A DNA stretch of 51,094 nt, from NCBI RefSeq assembly GCF_018343665.1, contig NZ_JAGYPM010000009.1, forward strand, positions 1-51,094, given 5' to 3'. Below the pieces are notes generated by a model, which was not told the origin of the DNA, did no database searches, and was given only the letters and a program-made list of their open reading frames with translations. The position numbers and the translations under genes are program-made. The stretch is from Cytobacillus citreus. Its GTDB lineage: Bacteria; Bacillota; Bacilli; Bacillales; Cytobacillaceae. Positions within the stretch are counted from its first letter, which is position 1, and each line of letters starts with the position of its first letter. Positions 1-7,787 of the stretch are shown here, in pieces.

Positions 1-95
1 GCCACTTGTGCGACTGGTTTATTGTTCTCAAGAATATACTTCACTGTTTCTTTTTTGAATGTTTCATCATAACGTTTACCAGTACCTTTGGTCAT
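1..95 (-). CDS. IS3-family transposase OrfA, N-terminal part (runs off the window)
   Basis: Starts at the ATG complementary to 93-95 and encodes MTKGTGKRYDETFKKETVKY and onward, the start of the helix-turn-helix OrfA that binds IS ends. The remainder lies outside the window. It matches the OrfA at 27623 codon for codon over the visible part. Confidence 0.9.
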   Translation of the reverse strand, partial: MTKGTGKRYDETFKKETVKYILENNKPVAQV

Positions 96-162
96 GTAGA
101 CACCCCATTATTGTTGTTTATTTTATTATAACAATCTGTGTCTACTTTTTAGTCTAGCATCA
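1..162 (-). mobile_element. IS3-family insertion sequence, 5' end only (cut by window edge)
   Basis: Read on the minus strand, this stretch matches the first 162 bp of the complete IS3-family element at 27556-28894 with no difference that I can see. It contains the terminal repeat beginning TGATGCTAGACT, the promoter region, the ribosome binding site and the first codons of OrfA (ATG at 93-95). The element reads leftward out of the window. The two copies are therefore inverted relative to each other and enclose about 27.4 kb. Confidence 0.93.
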
Positions 163-282
163 TATTTTTTGAAATACCTATTTAATAGGTTTATTTGTTA
201 TGCCCATCTTTAATATAGTCGTAGAAATTATTAAAAATAACTCTCATATATAACCTCTTAGTACCCTTAAGTTGATGGCGAT

Positions 283-316
283 GGGGTACTACCAACAAAA
301 CGCGCAAAACGCTAAG
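283..316 (+). repeat. Left 34-bp terminal inverted repeat of the Tn3-family element
   Basis: Begins GGGGTACTACCAACAAAACG and ends ACGCTAAG. It pairs with the right repeat at 6861-6894 (inverted), differing at only a few positions. GGGGT at the outer edge and ACGCTAAG at the inner edge are what Tn3-family transposases recognise. Confidence 0.88.
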
Positions 317-330
317 CAAATTTCGACATG

Positions 331-370
331 AAAAAAGCCGAGTTTCCCTAGGGTAAGGAAATTTTCGGCT
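331..370 (-). terminator. Intrinsic terminator after the exporter operon
   Basis: The stem AGCCGA...TCGGCT (336-370, extended by TTTCC/GGAAA pairing) is followed on the minus strand by a run of six T. It lies just beyond the stop of the permease gene at 388. A homologous stem-loop sits inside the right end at 6808-6841, so the hairpin belongs to the conserved transposon ends. Confidence 0.8.
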
Positions 371-387
371 ATTACGCTATCTTTCAA

Positions 388-2367
388 TCAAATCCTACGT
401 TTACTGACTCCATTGAAACACCAATGTACGGCAAACAGATGAGACAGCGGAACAATAAGCAATCCATAAACCGCAGTCACAAGTACAATTCCTATCGCAT
501 TAGGTCTTTGTAGCATGACGACGATTATCACGAGTATGATCCCCACAAGCAGTTCCTTGGTCACGCGGCTCTGAAGAATTCGCATCCAAGACCGGCCTGC
601 CAACCGCAACGGGAAGTCACACTTCGCCTGTAATATTGCGGTGATCAATGCACTGATTGCAGTAGCAACACTGAAAGCAACAATCAGTGCAATCAGCGAA
701 AGATTCTGCAACCACACAAGGTATGCTGCGAACTGCGCTTGTAGTATGCCCTCTTCGGCAATGTAAACCACTTTCAATTCACCTTTGATGCCGCGATCTC
801 GTAGCGCCTGTGAATCAAGGCTGTGTCGTTCTAATAATTGTTGCGTAGCAGTTACACCAGTGAACACTATGTTGTCACTCGAGATCATGGATGTCAAGGT
901 AGAATCATTAAAGGTGTCGTACAGCGAGGGAACGACAGCGAACAGGATATCATCTCCAAAGTGGAGTCTTTCGCCCCCACCCCCTTGAGCCACTGGAAGT
1001 CGGGATCCCTCGACCGGTTGGAGGAATTGTAATGGTTCAAATAGATTCTTGGGTTGCCCTTCTCTCGACAAAATATCAATCTCTTCTCGGATTTCGTGAA
1101 CAAGATCTTCTGTAATGTTGTGGTGCGAAACAGGTGTTACAACCGGCTGTTTCGCACCCATAGTGACTAAGTCAAGCCAACGCTGGTTTACGAAAGAGAT
1201 GGCGGAGTACTCACCGAAATCAACGGAATGCCGCATTTCCTTAGTATAAGTATAAGAAAGTGCTACTGCTTCAATCGATTCCGCATCTTTTACCATCTCC
1301 CCGATCATTGACTCCATGCGATTCATTTCGTCAATGTCTGTTGCGAACACAATTGACACTTGGTCTGCAAGTCTCTTCCACTGTGCCATTTCAGTTGCCT
1401 TAGCAGACGAGTGTTTATATGCAGACCAAGCAGGAGCAGCCGTAGCCACCACTAAAACGAATGTTAGCGACTGGATCACAATCGCCACCGAACGGAGGCT
1501 TTTTACAGCCGGTTGTCTAGTGGCAAGCATGACAGCACTCGGCCACGCAGAGGCTGACATGATAAGCGTAGCAAATATGGACACGGTAATAACAACAACT
1601 TGCAGACTAATCAATGTTTTGAGGAAGGGGGCGACATACATCCAACCATGAAAAACACCCACATAGACTGCCGCAACTATGGCTACAGATCCCGCCGAAA
1701 CAAGTAGTGCCCCACTAAATTCTGTTAAGTCCTGCATCTGGATCCTCATAGTCGGAGACCCGCCTAGAACCCGAAGGGCACGTCCCCGCGCCCTCACTGA
1801 CAACCAGAACAGCGCAAGCGATGAAATCAGCGCAAGCGAGGCAAGAATTACGGTTGTAAATCCTCTTTCTTGCACCACGAATACAAGGCTATCCAGGATT
1901 GAGACATCCCTGCGGCCAACCTTCACCCCCACATCTTTCATAGTGTCCTCAAACTCATCCAAGCGAGAAGTATTGCCAGTCACGAGGTATAACCCATCGG
2001 GATAGGAATTGGCAAGTCGATCTTTGCCAACAATCTTTCCTGTATCTTTGCCATTAAACCAGGTAAATTCATCGGGCAGAGCTTTATCGTTAAGCGTAGC
2101 AAAGATCTTATCATCTCCATCGCCAGCAAGATCTGGGGCGATCTTGACCAGTCCAAGCTCCAGGCGAGTATCGAGTTCTTCTAACTTCGAAAACGCTTCA
2201 GTGATAGAGAACCCCGATTTGTTGAAGCTAATATTAAGTCTACTTTCGCTCCCAATAGCCTGCGGGAAGTCTCGATCATTCAGGTCGGTAATGATTGCGG
2301 CCAACAGTGCAAGCAATATAAACAACGCTACCGAAACAGCCACTATGATACGTTTATACATATTCAT
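388..2367 (-). CDS. Bacteriocin-associated integral membrane protein (lactococcin 972-type exporter permease)
   Basis: 659 residues. Predicted layout is two similar halves, each a membrane segment, an extracytoplasmic domain and three further membrane segments: TM at about 8-27, outside loop 28-168, TMs near 170-190, 222-242 and 250-275; then TM 292-312, outside loop 313-545, and TMs near 550-575, 605-625 and 628-650. This FtsX/MacB-like duplicated plan and the co-transcribed ATPase fit the bacteriocin-associated permeases that accompany lactococcin 972-like genes. It is the last gene of the operon (ATPase, 119-aa protein, permease). Start ATG is preceded by GAGGGGTG. Base composition is richer in G+C than the flanks, suggesting import. 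No lactococcin 972-like precursor is visible nearby, so the substrate is unknown and an efflux or self-protection role is equally possible. Confidence 0.75.
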   Translation of the reverse strand: MNMYKRIIVAVSVALFILLALLAAIITDLNDRDFPQAIGSESRLNISFNKSGFSITEAFSKLEELDTRLELGLVKIAPDLAGDGDDKIFATLNDKALPDEFTWFNGKDTGKIVGKDRLANSYPDGLYLVTGNTSRLDEFEDTMKDVGVKVGRRDVSILDSLVFVVQERGFTTVILASLALISSLALFWLSVRARGRALRVLGGSPTMRIQMQDLTEFSGALLVSAGSVAIVAAVYVGVFHGWMYVAPFLKTLISLQVVVITVSIFATLIMSASAWPSAVMLATRQPAVKSLRSVAIVIQSLTFVLVVATAAPAWSAYKHSSAKATEMAQWKRLADQVSIVFATDIDEMNRMESMIGEMVKDAESIEAVALSYTYTKEMRHSVDFGEYSAISFVNQRWLDLVTMGAKQPVVTPVSHHNITEDLVHEIREEIDILSREGQPKNLFEPLQFLQPVEGSRLPVAQGGGGERLHFGDDILFAVVPSLYDTFNDSTLTSMISSDNIVFTGVTATQQLLERHSLDSQALRDRGIKGELKVVYIAEEGILQAQFAAYLVWLQNLSLIALIVAFSVATAISALITAILQAKCDFPLRLAGRSWMRILQSRVTKELLVGIILVIIVVMLQRPNAIGIVLVTAVYGLLIVPLSHLFAVHWCFNGVSKRRI

Positions 2368-2439
2368 CTCTCTTTTTCACCCCTCTTTCTTTTTAAATGC
2401 GAGAGTAAACGTTTTGGGCTAACTAGCTGAAAGCCCGCG

Positions 2440-2799
2440 TTAGCGCTTCACCAAATGAACCGGAACCCCAAATCCTTCACTGCGGGAGAGCAGGTTGTTT
2501 ATGGCATCACGCTCGGATTTCGAATCATATCTTACCAAGACGAGCCCCCGTTCCTGATCATCTGGACACGGCTTGCCCACTTCCACTTTAATTCCATCTC
2601 CCAGCTTTTCTATTTCCTTGGCGAAATTTTCGTGATTGTCCAAAGCAGCAGTGGCCTCCGCAACGGTCGGCAGCTGGTCGCATGGCGGGTGGTTGTCTTT
2701 TGGTGATGCCGTTATCCAACCATTTATAAACGCAAATGCTCCTACTAAAAATAGTAAGCCAACAATGACACTGATAATTATCTTAGAAGTTGATTTCAT
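2440..2799 (-). CDS. Small membrane-anchored protein of unknown function in the exporter operon
   Basis: 119 residues: one N-terminal membrane segment (about 7-28), then a roughly 90-residue extracytoplasmic domain with two cysteines near positions 40 and 78 that could form a disulfide. I do not recognise the family. It lies between the ATPase gene (20 bp upstream) and the permease gene (about 70 bp downstream) and shares their GC-rich composition. An accessory or immunity-type subunit of the exporter is a reasonable guess from position only. The ribosome binding site AAGGAGGAT precedes the ATG. Confidence 0.7.
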   Translation of the reverse strand: MKSTSKIIISVIVGLLFLVGAFAFINGWITASPKDNHPPCDQLPTVAEATAALDNHENFAKEIEKLGDGIKVEVGKPCPDDQERGLVLVRYDSKSERDAINNLLSRSEGFGVPVHLVKR

Positions 2800-2819
2800 A
2801 AGTATCCTCCTTGTGTTCT

Positions 2820-3476
2820 TTAGTTAATGTGACGAGCTTCGGAACCAACCTGATGAATGGCACCGCACGCATCAATCATCTCGGAATCATGCGTTGACAC
2901 AATGACCGTCCGGCCACGCACAGCAAAGTCCGCAAGCAGTTCGATGACCATGCGCCGGTTAGTAGCATCCAGTGAAGCAGTTGGCTCATCAACAAATAGG
3001 ATATTAGCATCCTTGTAAATGGCACGAGACAAGGCAAGTCGCTGTTTCTCGCCTCCACTCAGGTGTCCAGCCAACTCATTTTCCCTACCTTTTAGACCCG
3101 TCTGTTCAAGTGATTGATTCAACCGTTTTTTGTTTCCCGAGACACGTCTTCCAATGACGCTCGCCTGCATAGTGACATTGAAGGCAACCGACTCCTCAAC
3201 CATAATGCCATAATCCTGAAGTACGAATGCCGTGTGATCGCGCCAGAACCGACGTCGTGCCGAGGTGCTGTACCTTGTGACATCGTTCCCGTCAATTAGG
3301 ATGCTTCCTTTATCCACCGGAAGCAACAATCCAAGGCAATGCAGGAGTGTGGTCTTTCCAGATCCACTCGCGCCAACGAGAGCTTTCATAATACCGGGCT
3401 TGCAACGAACGGACTCACCGTCAAGCACAGGCCGCCCACCAATTGCTACTGAAATGTCTTGAGCTTCAATTAACAT
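2820..3476 (-). CDS. ABC transporter ATP-binding protein, lactococcin 972 export type
   Basis: 218 residues from the ATG at 3476, chosen because AGGGGG lies 8 nt upstream; an in-frame GTG at 3485 would abut the ribosome binding site. It has Walker A GASGSGKTT, a signature LSGGEKQRLALSRA, Walker B ILFVDEPTASLD and a switch histidine in STHDSEM, so a complete nucleotide-binding domain. It should power the permease at 388-2367. Close families are the lactococcin 972-group bacteriocin exporters and, more broadly, the MacB/LolD class. It is the first large gene of the operon, and its start overlaps a 40-codon reading frame. Confidence 0.88.
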   Translation of the reverse strand: MLIEAQDISVAIGGRPVLDGESVRCKPGIMKALVGASGSGKTTLLHCLGLLLPVDKGSILIDGNDVTRYSTSARRRFWRDHTAFVLQDYGIMVEESVAFNVTMQASVIGRRVSGNKKRLNQSLEQTGLKGRENELAGHLSGGEKQRLALSRAIYKDANILFVDEPTASLDATNRRMVIELLADFAVRGRTVIVSTHDSEMIDACGAIHQVGSEARHIN

Positions 3477-3588
3477 TTGCACCACCCCCTAATTTGATGT
3501 CTATTGGGAATATTGCCAAAATTGTGAACATCATTTTTTTAGTTTGATTCAAGTCTTTCCTTTTTTGTTTATATAAAGGTTTATTCAT
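3466..3588 (-). CDS. Possible 40-codon leader or small peptide upstream of the ABC operon
   Basis: An ATG at 3588 sits 10 nt after GGGAGG, a strong ribosome binding site. The frame reads MNKPLYKQKRKDLNQTKKMM followed by a hydrophobic stretch FTILAIFPID and ends KLGGGANVN, stopping 11 bp inside the ATPase gene. A basic N terminus before a hydrophobic segment would suit a membrane-associated peptide. It could be a translational-coupling leader for the ATPase, a cut-down membrane-protein start, or a peptide substrate. No family recognised. Confidence 0.4.
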   Translation of the reverse strand: MNKPLYKQKRKDLNQTKKMMFTILAIFPIDIKLGGGANVN

Positions 3589-3641
3589 TTATTTTATTCC
3601 TCCCAATTCAGTAATGAATGGCCCACCGCGAACAATCAGTT

Positions 3642-3656
3642 TCTATACGTAGTATA
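3642..3656. promoter_or_regulatory. Short palindrome upstream of the exporter operon
   Basis: CTATACgtaGTATAG is a perfect 6-bp dyad located about 60 bp upstream of the small-peptide start and 50 bp past the end of the sensor kinase gene. It could be a binding site for the response regulator encoded next door or simply part of the promoter. Based on symmetry and position only. Confidence 0.3.
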
Positions 3657-3662
3657 GGGCAA

Positions 3663-3690
3663 AAAAATAAACACCATTGAAATGGTGTCT
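3663..3690 (-). terminator. Intrinsic terminator after the two-component operon
   Basis: On the minus strand GACACCATT tc AATGGTGT is followed by TTATTTTTTT. It lies 18 bp after the sensor kinase stop and separates that operon from the ABC operon, which therefore needs its own promoter. Confidence 0.8.
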
Positions 3691-3707
3691 TAACAGAACC
3701 TTAATTT

Positions 3708-4775
3708 TTAGCAAGGAAATAAAATTTTTATCTTCGTCCCTTTATTTGGCTCACTTTCGACTTTAATCTGTCCCCCTTGTTTTTCAATAAACTGTTTGGC
3801 AATGGACATTCCTAACCCTGACCCGACATGGGACTTGTCCGTCGTCGTACCTCGGTAATATTGATTAAATAATTGTTGAATTGTTTTATCATCCATTCCA
3901 ATACCATCATCTTTAATTTCTATTAAGGTTGAACCTTCAGTTGTTTCTATGGAAACAATAATCGTTGTTTCACGGGGATTATGATAAATAGCATTCATAA
4001 TGAAATTTTCTAATGCTCTTTTTAATAATGTCTGATCAAAAGATAATAGAATATCGCCTTCATCCTTGACGTTTAAATGAATAGGATAGTCATTAGCCAT
4101 CGGATACTGACGGAGATCCTCCAAAACATTTTTTACAAAAGTGACCAGATTTATAGTGCGTAAATCCAAAGGAATTTGCATTTTATCAAACTCATAAACA
4201 ACACTTAAATCATCAATTAACTGCTCCATATATAATGACTTTTCTTCAATAATTTTAGCAAATTCCTTAATTTCTTCTTCATCCCATTTATGTTCGGAAC
4301 GAAGCATGGCTGCGTAACCTTTAATGTATGATAACGGCGTTTTTAAGTCATGTGTCACTCCCGAGGTCCAGTTCTTCCTTGTTTCTTCAAGTTCTTTTCG
4401 TTCTTTCTCTGCTGCATTGAGTTGATATGTTAAACCATCGAGCTTCGATTTAAGTTCCAAAAACGGACTAAACCTCATCTTATTTAAAGAAAAATTCTTT
4501 ATTGTATCAGGCATTTTAAAGACCCCAAGTGATAATTGATCAATCCAGCGTATAAAAAAGAAAAGAGGCTTCCTGATTTGGCGGTCGATAACAAGGCCAA
4601 TCAGAATAAGCATTCCAATGAATAGTAGCGGGAATAAAACATATGTCACCAATCCATTAATTCCTAAAGGGATGTTCAATACGTTAAGGACTGAAAATCC
4701 GGTAATAAAAAAAATAGCACCTAGGGTTAAAAAAATAATTATTAATATCAATGAAATCTTAGTTTCTAATTTCAT
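3708..4775 (-). CDS. Sensor histidine kinase, intramembrane-sensing type
   Basis: 355 residues. Two membrane helices (about 8-28 and 42-63) are separated by only about a dozen residues, so there is no real extracellular sensor domain. This short-loop architecture is typical of kinases that sense through partner ABC transporters, such as BceS-like proteins. The phosphoacceptor is His142 in GVTHDLKTPLSYIKG; the ATPase domain has an N box (NFIMNAIYHNP), DDGIGMD and GSGLGMSIAKQF. The start overlaps the response regulator stop (ATGA), with GGAG upstream. Its neighbour is the ABC exporter operon on the same transposon, making the exporter a likely target and perhaps a sensor partner (inference). 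Confidence 0.9.
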   Translation of the reverse strand: MKLETKISLILIIIFLTLGAIFFITGFSVLNVLNIPLGINGLVTYVLFPLLFIGMLILIGLVIDRQIRKPLFFFIRWIDQLSLGVFKMPDTIKNFSLNKMRFSPFLELKSKLDGLTYQLNAAEKERKELEETRKNWTSGVTHDLKTPLSYIKGYAAMLRSEHKWDEEEIKEFAKIIEEKSLYMEQLIDDLSVVYEFDKMQIPLDLRTINLVTFVKNVLEDLRQYPMANDYPIHLNVKDEGDILLSFDQTLLKRALENFIMNAIYHNPRETTIIVSIETTEGSTLIEIKDDGIGMDDKTIQQLFNQYYRGTTTDKSHVGSGLGMSIAKQFIEKQGGQIKVESEPNKGTKIKILFPC

Positions 4776-5482
4776 TGGGAACTCCTTTGATTTTCATTGC
4801 TTAGCATGTAGCCCAATCCCCTGACATTTTTTAAATACTCCGGATGTTTAGGATCTTTTTCAATTTTTTGACGTAGACGACTAATATGAACCATAACTGT
4901 ATTTTCTTTCCCCACAATACTATAATCTCCCCAAACTTTTTCATATAGATGATCTACGCTAAAAACCTGATTGGGATGTTGGCACATGAATTTTAGTAAT
5001 TGGAACTCCTTAGCTGGGCAATTTACTTCTTTTCCTTCTACAATTAACTTTGCTTGGTCATAATGCAAAGCAAACCGGTCTGTTCGAAACACCTTTGCCA
5101 TCTCCGGCATTGTTTTCCTTTGACGATGTAGAATGGCCTTGATTCGGGCAGCGACTTCAAGGGGATTAAACGGTTTCGTTATATAATCATCGCCACCCAT
5201 AGAAAATCCGGTTAATTTGTCAATATCGGTAGTACGTGCAGTCAAAAAGATAATGGGAACATCTGATATTTCTCTAATTTGTTGACACAAATCGAAACCG
5301 TTTGTATCAGGTAGCATGACATCGAGCAATATCAGATCAATCCTGTGTTCCTGTATCTTTTTCAATGCTTCAGCACCCGACCCGGCTTGGTATATCTCTT
5401 GAAATCCTTCCTTATCTAACAATCGTTTTAGCATTTTAATTAATCCTACTTCGTCTTCTATAATAAGTATACTTTCGTTCAC
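4772..5482 (-). CDS. OmpR/PhoB-family response regulator
   Basis: 236 residues using the GTG at 5482, which follows GAGGAGGG at 5-nt spacing; the frame is open further upstream but without a ribosome binding site. Receiver domain: acidic pair in IIEDE, phospho-acceptor Asp54 in LILLDVMLP, Lys103 in YITKPFNP. The C-terminal winged helix (about 135-232) contains ENTVMVHISRLRQKIE and RGLGYML, typical of OmpR/PhoB DNA-binding domains. It is the first gene of the operon and overlaps the kinase gene by 4 bp. Probable targets are its own promoter and the exporter operon. Confidence 0.92.
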   Translation of the reverse strand: MNESILIIEDEVGLIKMLKRLLDKEGFQEIYQAGSGAEALKKIQEHRIDLILLDVMLPDTNGFDLCQQIREISDVPIIFLTARTTDIDKLTGFSMGGDDYITKPFNPLEVAARIKAILHRQRKTMPEMAKVFRTDRFALHYDQAKLIVEGKEVNCPAKEFQLLKFMCQHPNQVFSVDHLYEKVWGDYSIVGKENTVMVHISRLRQKIEKDPKHPEYLKNVRGLGYMLSNENQRSSQ

Positions 5483-5748
5483 TTTTTCCCTCCTCGTCTG
5501 TAGATATCTTATACAAACATATAACAACCAGAAAACACGGCATTAAACATCTCTCACTTACTGGTTCGAATCTGGTTTGTTCCAAAACTCTCCCTTTTCT
5601 GGACACGTTCTTTTTTAATTCGGAAGGTGCTTTTTTTATTATCTAAAATCTAATAAAACCCAGTTCATTATTCTATGTTCATTAAGATACTTCTATTTAT
5701 CTTATGGTACAATGAAAAAAGTGGAAAAACAAGAAATGAGTGATTTTG
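5483..5748. other. Divergent intergenic region, expected location of the resolution (res) site
   Basis: This 266-bp AT-rich gap lies between the divergent response regulator and resolvase genes. In Tn917-like elements the res site lies directly upstream of the resolvase gene. I see partial dyads around 5680-5715 but cannot delimit three resolvase subsites by eye. Confidence 0.35.
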
Positions 5749-6303
5749 GTGCTAATTGGATATGCACGTGTGTCAACAGGATTGCAAAATTTAGATTTAC
5801 AATCAGATGCTTTAACTCAACATGGTTGTACAAAGATTTTTCACGATAAAATGAGTGGGACAAAAAAACAACGCCCAGGATTAGAGGAAGCGCTTCAATT
5901 TGCTCGTAAAGGCGATATGATTGTCGTTTGGCGTTTGGATCGACTAGGTTGCAACATGCAAGACTTGATTCAAATTGTGAACAGTTTAAATGAACGAGGT
6001 ATTGGCTTTAACAGTCTACAAGAGAACATAACAATGGATAAATGCAATGCAACGGGGCAATTAATGTTTCACTTGTTCGCAGCATTTGCAGAATTTGAAC
6101 GTAATTTGATCGAGGAGCGATCGGCTGCGGGACGTGCTGCTGCAAGAGCGCGTGGACGACTAGGTGGTCGCCCAGAGAAATACGGATCAAAAGATATTGA
6201 AATGATGAAAGCACTGATTAAAAGTGGTACACCGATTAAGGATGTTGCGGAAAAGTGGGGCGTGTCCCGTACGACGATTTATCGCTATTTAGAAAAGAAA
6301 TAA
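5749..6303 (+). CDS. tnpR: Tn3-family serine resolvase, probable active-site substitution
   Basis: 184 residues from the GTG at 5749 (MLIGYARVST; another GTG 9 bp upstream is possible). Resolvase domain: catalytic Ser in YARVST, then RLDRLG, and FAAFAEFERNLIEERS at the E-helix. The C-terminal helix-turn-helix is VAEKWGVSRTTIYRYL. It should resolve transposon cointegrates at res. Odd point: the normally invariant DRLGR motif reads DRLGC here. The Arg at this place (Arg71 in gamma-delta resolvase) contributes to catalysis, and CGC to TGC is a single transition. The enzyme may be inactive, matching the broken transposase 27 bp downstream. Confidence 0.88.
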   Translation: MLIGYARVSTGLQNLDLQSDALTQHGCTKIFHDKMSGTKKQRPGLEEALQFARKGDMIVVWRLDRLGCNMQDLIQIVNSLNERGIGFNSLQENITMDKCNATGQLMFHLFAAFAEFERNLIEERSAAGRAAARARGRLGGRPEKYGSKDIEMMKALIKSGTPIKDVAEKWGVSRTTIYRYLEKK

Positions 6304-6330
6304 ATCTTTCTTACGAAGGGATGGGGTAAT

Positions 6331-6770
6331 ATGGCATCAAGGGGAAAAGAATTACTCACAGCAGATCAAAGAGAAGAATTTGTACGAATACCAATGGATA
6401 TGACCGAACGTGAATTAGAAATCTATTATACTTTTTCGCAGCATGATCTTGAAATAATTAATCGACACAGAAGGGATCATAATCATTTGGGATTTGCCGT
6501 CCAATTATGCGTTTTACGATATCCCGGATGGTCACTCTAGTATGTTGAATCCCTACCGGATTTTGTAATCAATATATAGCAAAACAAATAGATGCTGACC
6601 CCGATTCTCTTTCTTTATACGCCAAACGTGATCCAACCAAGCATGAACATTTGGAAGAAATTCGACAAGTATATGGTTATCAGATTTCTCTGTAAGTAAG
6701 TATCGTAAAGCTGCACACTTTTTAATGCAACACGCCTTGCAAAATGGGAATTCAATGTACCTACTTCAAG
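6331..6770 (+). pseudogene. tnpA: Tn3-family transposase, N-terminal remnant with frameshifts
   Basis: The first 69 codons read MASRGKELLTADQREEFVRI... HNHLGFAVQLCVLRYPGWSL, the standard start of Tn3-type transposases of about 970-1000 residues, and stop at 6540. Out-of-frame continuation follows: LPDFVINQYIAKQIDADP, then KHEHLEEIRQVYGYQIS and KAAHFLMQHALQ before the right end. More than 80 percent of the gene, including all DDE catalytic residues, is missing. An ATG with GAAGGGATGG upstream gives the start. Confidence 0.88.
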
Positions 6771-6807
6771 CTTAAATTCCCTTCGCCCTCGCAGCCAATA
6801 AAATGAA

Positions 6808-6841
6808 AGCCGAAAATTCCTTAGCGTAGGAAAAATCGGCT
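6808..6841 (+). terminator. Terminator-like hairpin inside the right transposon end
   Basis: AGCCGAAAATTCC ttagcgta GGAAAAATCGGCT is followed by TTCTTTATG. It is homologous and inverted relative to the hairpin at 336-370, forming part of the roughly 90-bp end similarity. Confidence 0.7.
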
Positions 6842-6860
6842 TTCTTTATGTCGAATTTTG

Positions 6861-6894
6861 CTTTGCGTTTTGCGCTTTTTGTTGGTAGGACCCC
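6861..6894 (-). repeat. Right 34-bp terminal inverted repeat of the Tn3-family element
   Basis: Read on the minus strand it begins GGGGTCCTACCAACAAAAAG and ends ACGCAAAG, the inverted counterpart of 283-316. The element edge is the C at 6894. Confidence 0.87.
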
Positions 6895-7050
6895 ATTCTC
6901 AATTAAATCGAAAGCTAACCTCTTTATTTCTTCACCTAGGCGTTGTATTGTAATTCCTTATCCTTATCTTGTTAATGATCAAAAAATGGTTTGAATCATT
7001 TGATCCATTTACATTCATCCTTAATATTTTATGCAAAGCTCAAAACCATT

Positions 7051-7656
7051 TCAATTTAGGCAAAGTCCTTTTTTCAAAAAATTGATTTCTTTAATATAAT
7101 TTTCTGTTGCTTCTTCATAGGATATATCCCTTGAATATTTGGCAACAATATTACGAAAAGTAACTGCAGTGATAATTTGCAAGACATGAATTAATTCACT
7201 ATTATCCGAAATATTCAATTTTGACTTATCAATAATCGTGCAAAATTCCATGAAAGCCTCATTCATTTCATCTTCACTGAAGCTTCTCGCAAAAGTAGTT
7301 TCAATTTTATGCGTCATATTTAAAAACGTGTTTTTTAAAAAATGGATGTTTTCGTCTTCCATAATAATAAACTGATAAAATTCAATCATTGTTTCAAATA
7401 AATCGCCATTATTCTTTTTAAGCATTAATAGAAAATAAGTCTTATTTTCCTTCACAACAGCATTTAATAAAAAGAAAAAGGCATCCTCTTTATTTTCAAA
7501 GTATTGATAGAAGCTCCCTCTTGGAATATTAGCGGACTTAATGATATTCGTAATGGAAGCTTCATATACCGGTACTCTGGAAAACTCTGTCTTAACCGCT
7601 TGAATTAACGTTTCCCTCTTATCCTCTGGTAAATTATAAAATGTAATTTTCGGCAA
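7051..7656 (-). CDS. TetR/AcrR-family transcriptional regulator
   Basis: 201 residues. I chose the TTG at 7656 (MPKITFYNLPEDKR) because AAAGGAGTGAG precedes it at 8-nt spacing. The N-terminal TetR helix-turn-helix covers about 10-55, with IIKSANIPRGSFYQYFENKE as recognition region; the rest is an all-helical ligand domain that I cannot assign to an effector. It lies 131 bp downstream of, and in the same orientation as, the alarmone synthetase gene, whose promoter has three TGACAnnnTGTCA dyads. The simplest reading is that this protein represses the synthetase-tetR unit (inference). Confidence 0.88.
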   Translation of the reverse strand: MPKITFYNLPEDKRETLIQAVKTEFSRVPVYEASITNIIKSANIPRGSFYQYFENKEDAFFFLLNAVVKENKTYFLLMLKKNNGDLFETMIEFYQFIIMEDENIHFLKNTFLNMTHKIETTFARSFSEDEMNEAFMEFCTIIDKSKLNISDNSELIHVLQIITAVTFRNIVAKYSRDISYEEATENYIKEINFLKKGLCLN

Positions 7657-7787
7657 AATACTCACTCCTTTTGCTAATCTCACTTATTCTCTAAAGGCAT
7701 TAACCTCCCACCTTTGCGTAAGCCAAGGTGGAGTTTCCAATCTGTCGGTGGATGCCTTAGTACCTGATTCGTGCATACAGTAACAAA

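Larger units (their letters stand above)
283..6894. mobile_element. Tn3-family transposon, decayed, with bacteriocin-export and two-component cargo
   Basis: The boundaries are 34-bp inverted repeats at 283-316 and 6861-6894, starting GGGGTACTACCAAC and GGGGTCCTACCAAC. The left copy ends ACGCTAAG, the hallmark end of Tn3-family terminal repeats; the right copy has ACGCAAAG. Similarity continues inward for about 90 bp at each end and includes a stem-loop. At the right are a serine resolvase (5749-6303) and the beginning of a Tn3-type transposase (6331-6770) in the same orientation, the Tn917-like order. The left part holds cargo: a two-component system and an ABC exporter operon. The 5-bp flanks (GCGAT left, ATTCT right) do not match, so no target duplication is visible. 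Transposase decay implies it can no longer move by itself. Confidence 0.85.

Noticed and set aside
785..2422. Several plus-strand frames opposite the permease gene
   Set aside because: They are antisense shadows of the 659-residue gene caused by its higher GC; none has a ribosome binding site or a recognisable product.
388..3588. A lactococcin 972-like bacteriocin precursor gene
   Set aside because: No frame with signal peptide and the Trp/Gly/His-rich mature region of that family is visible in the cluster; only the 40-codon frame, which lacks these features.
6894..6899. 5-bp target duplication of the Tn3 element
   Set aside because: Flanks read GCGAT on the left and ATTCT on the right; they do not match.
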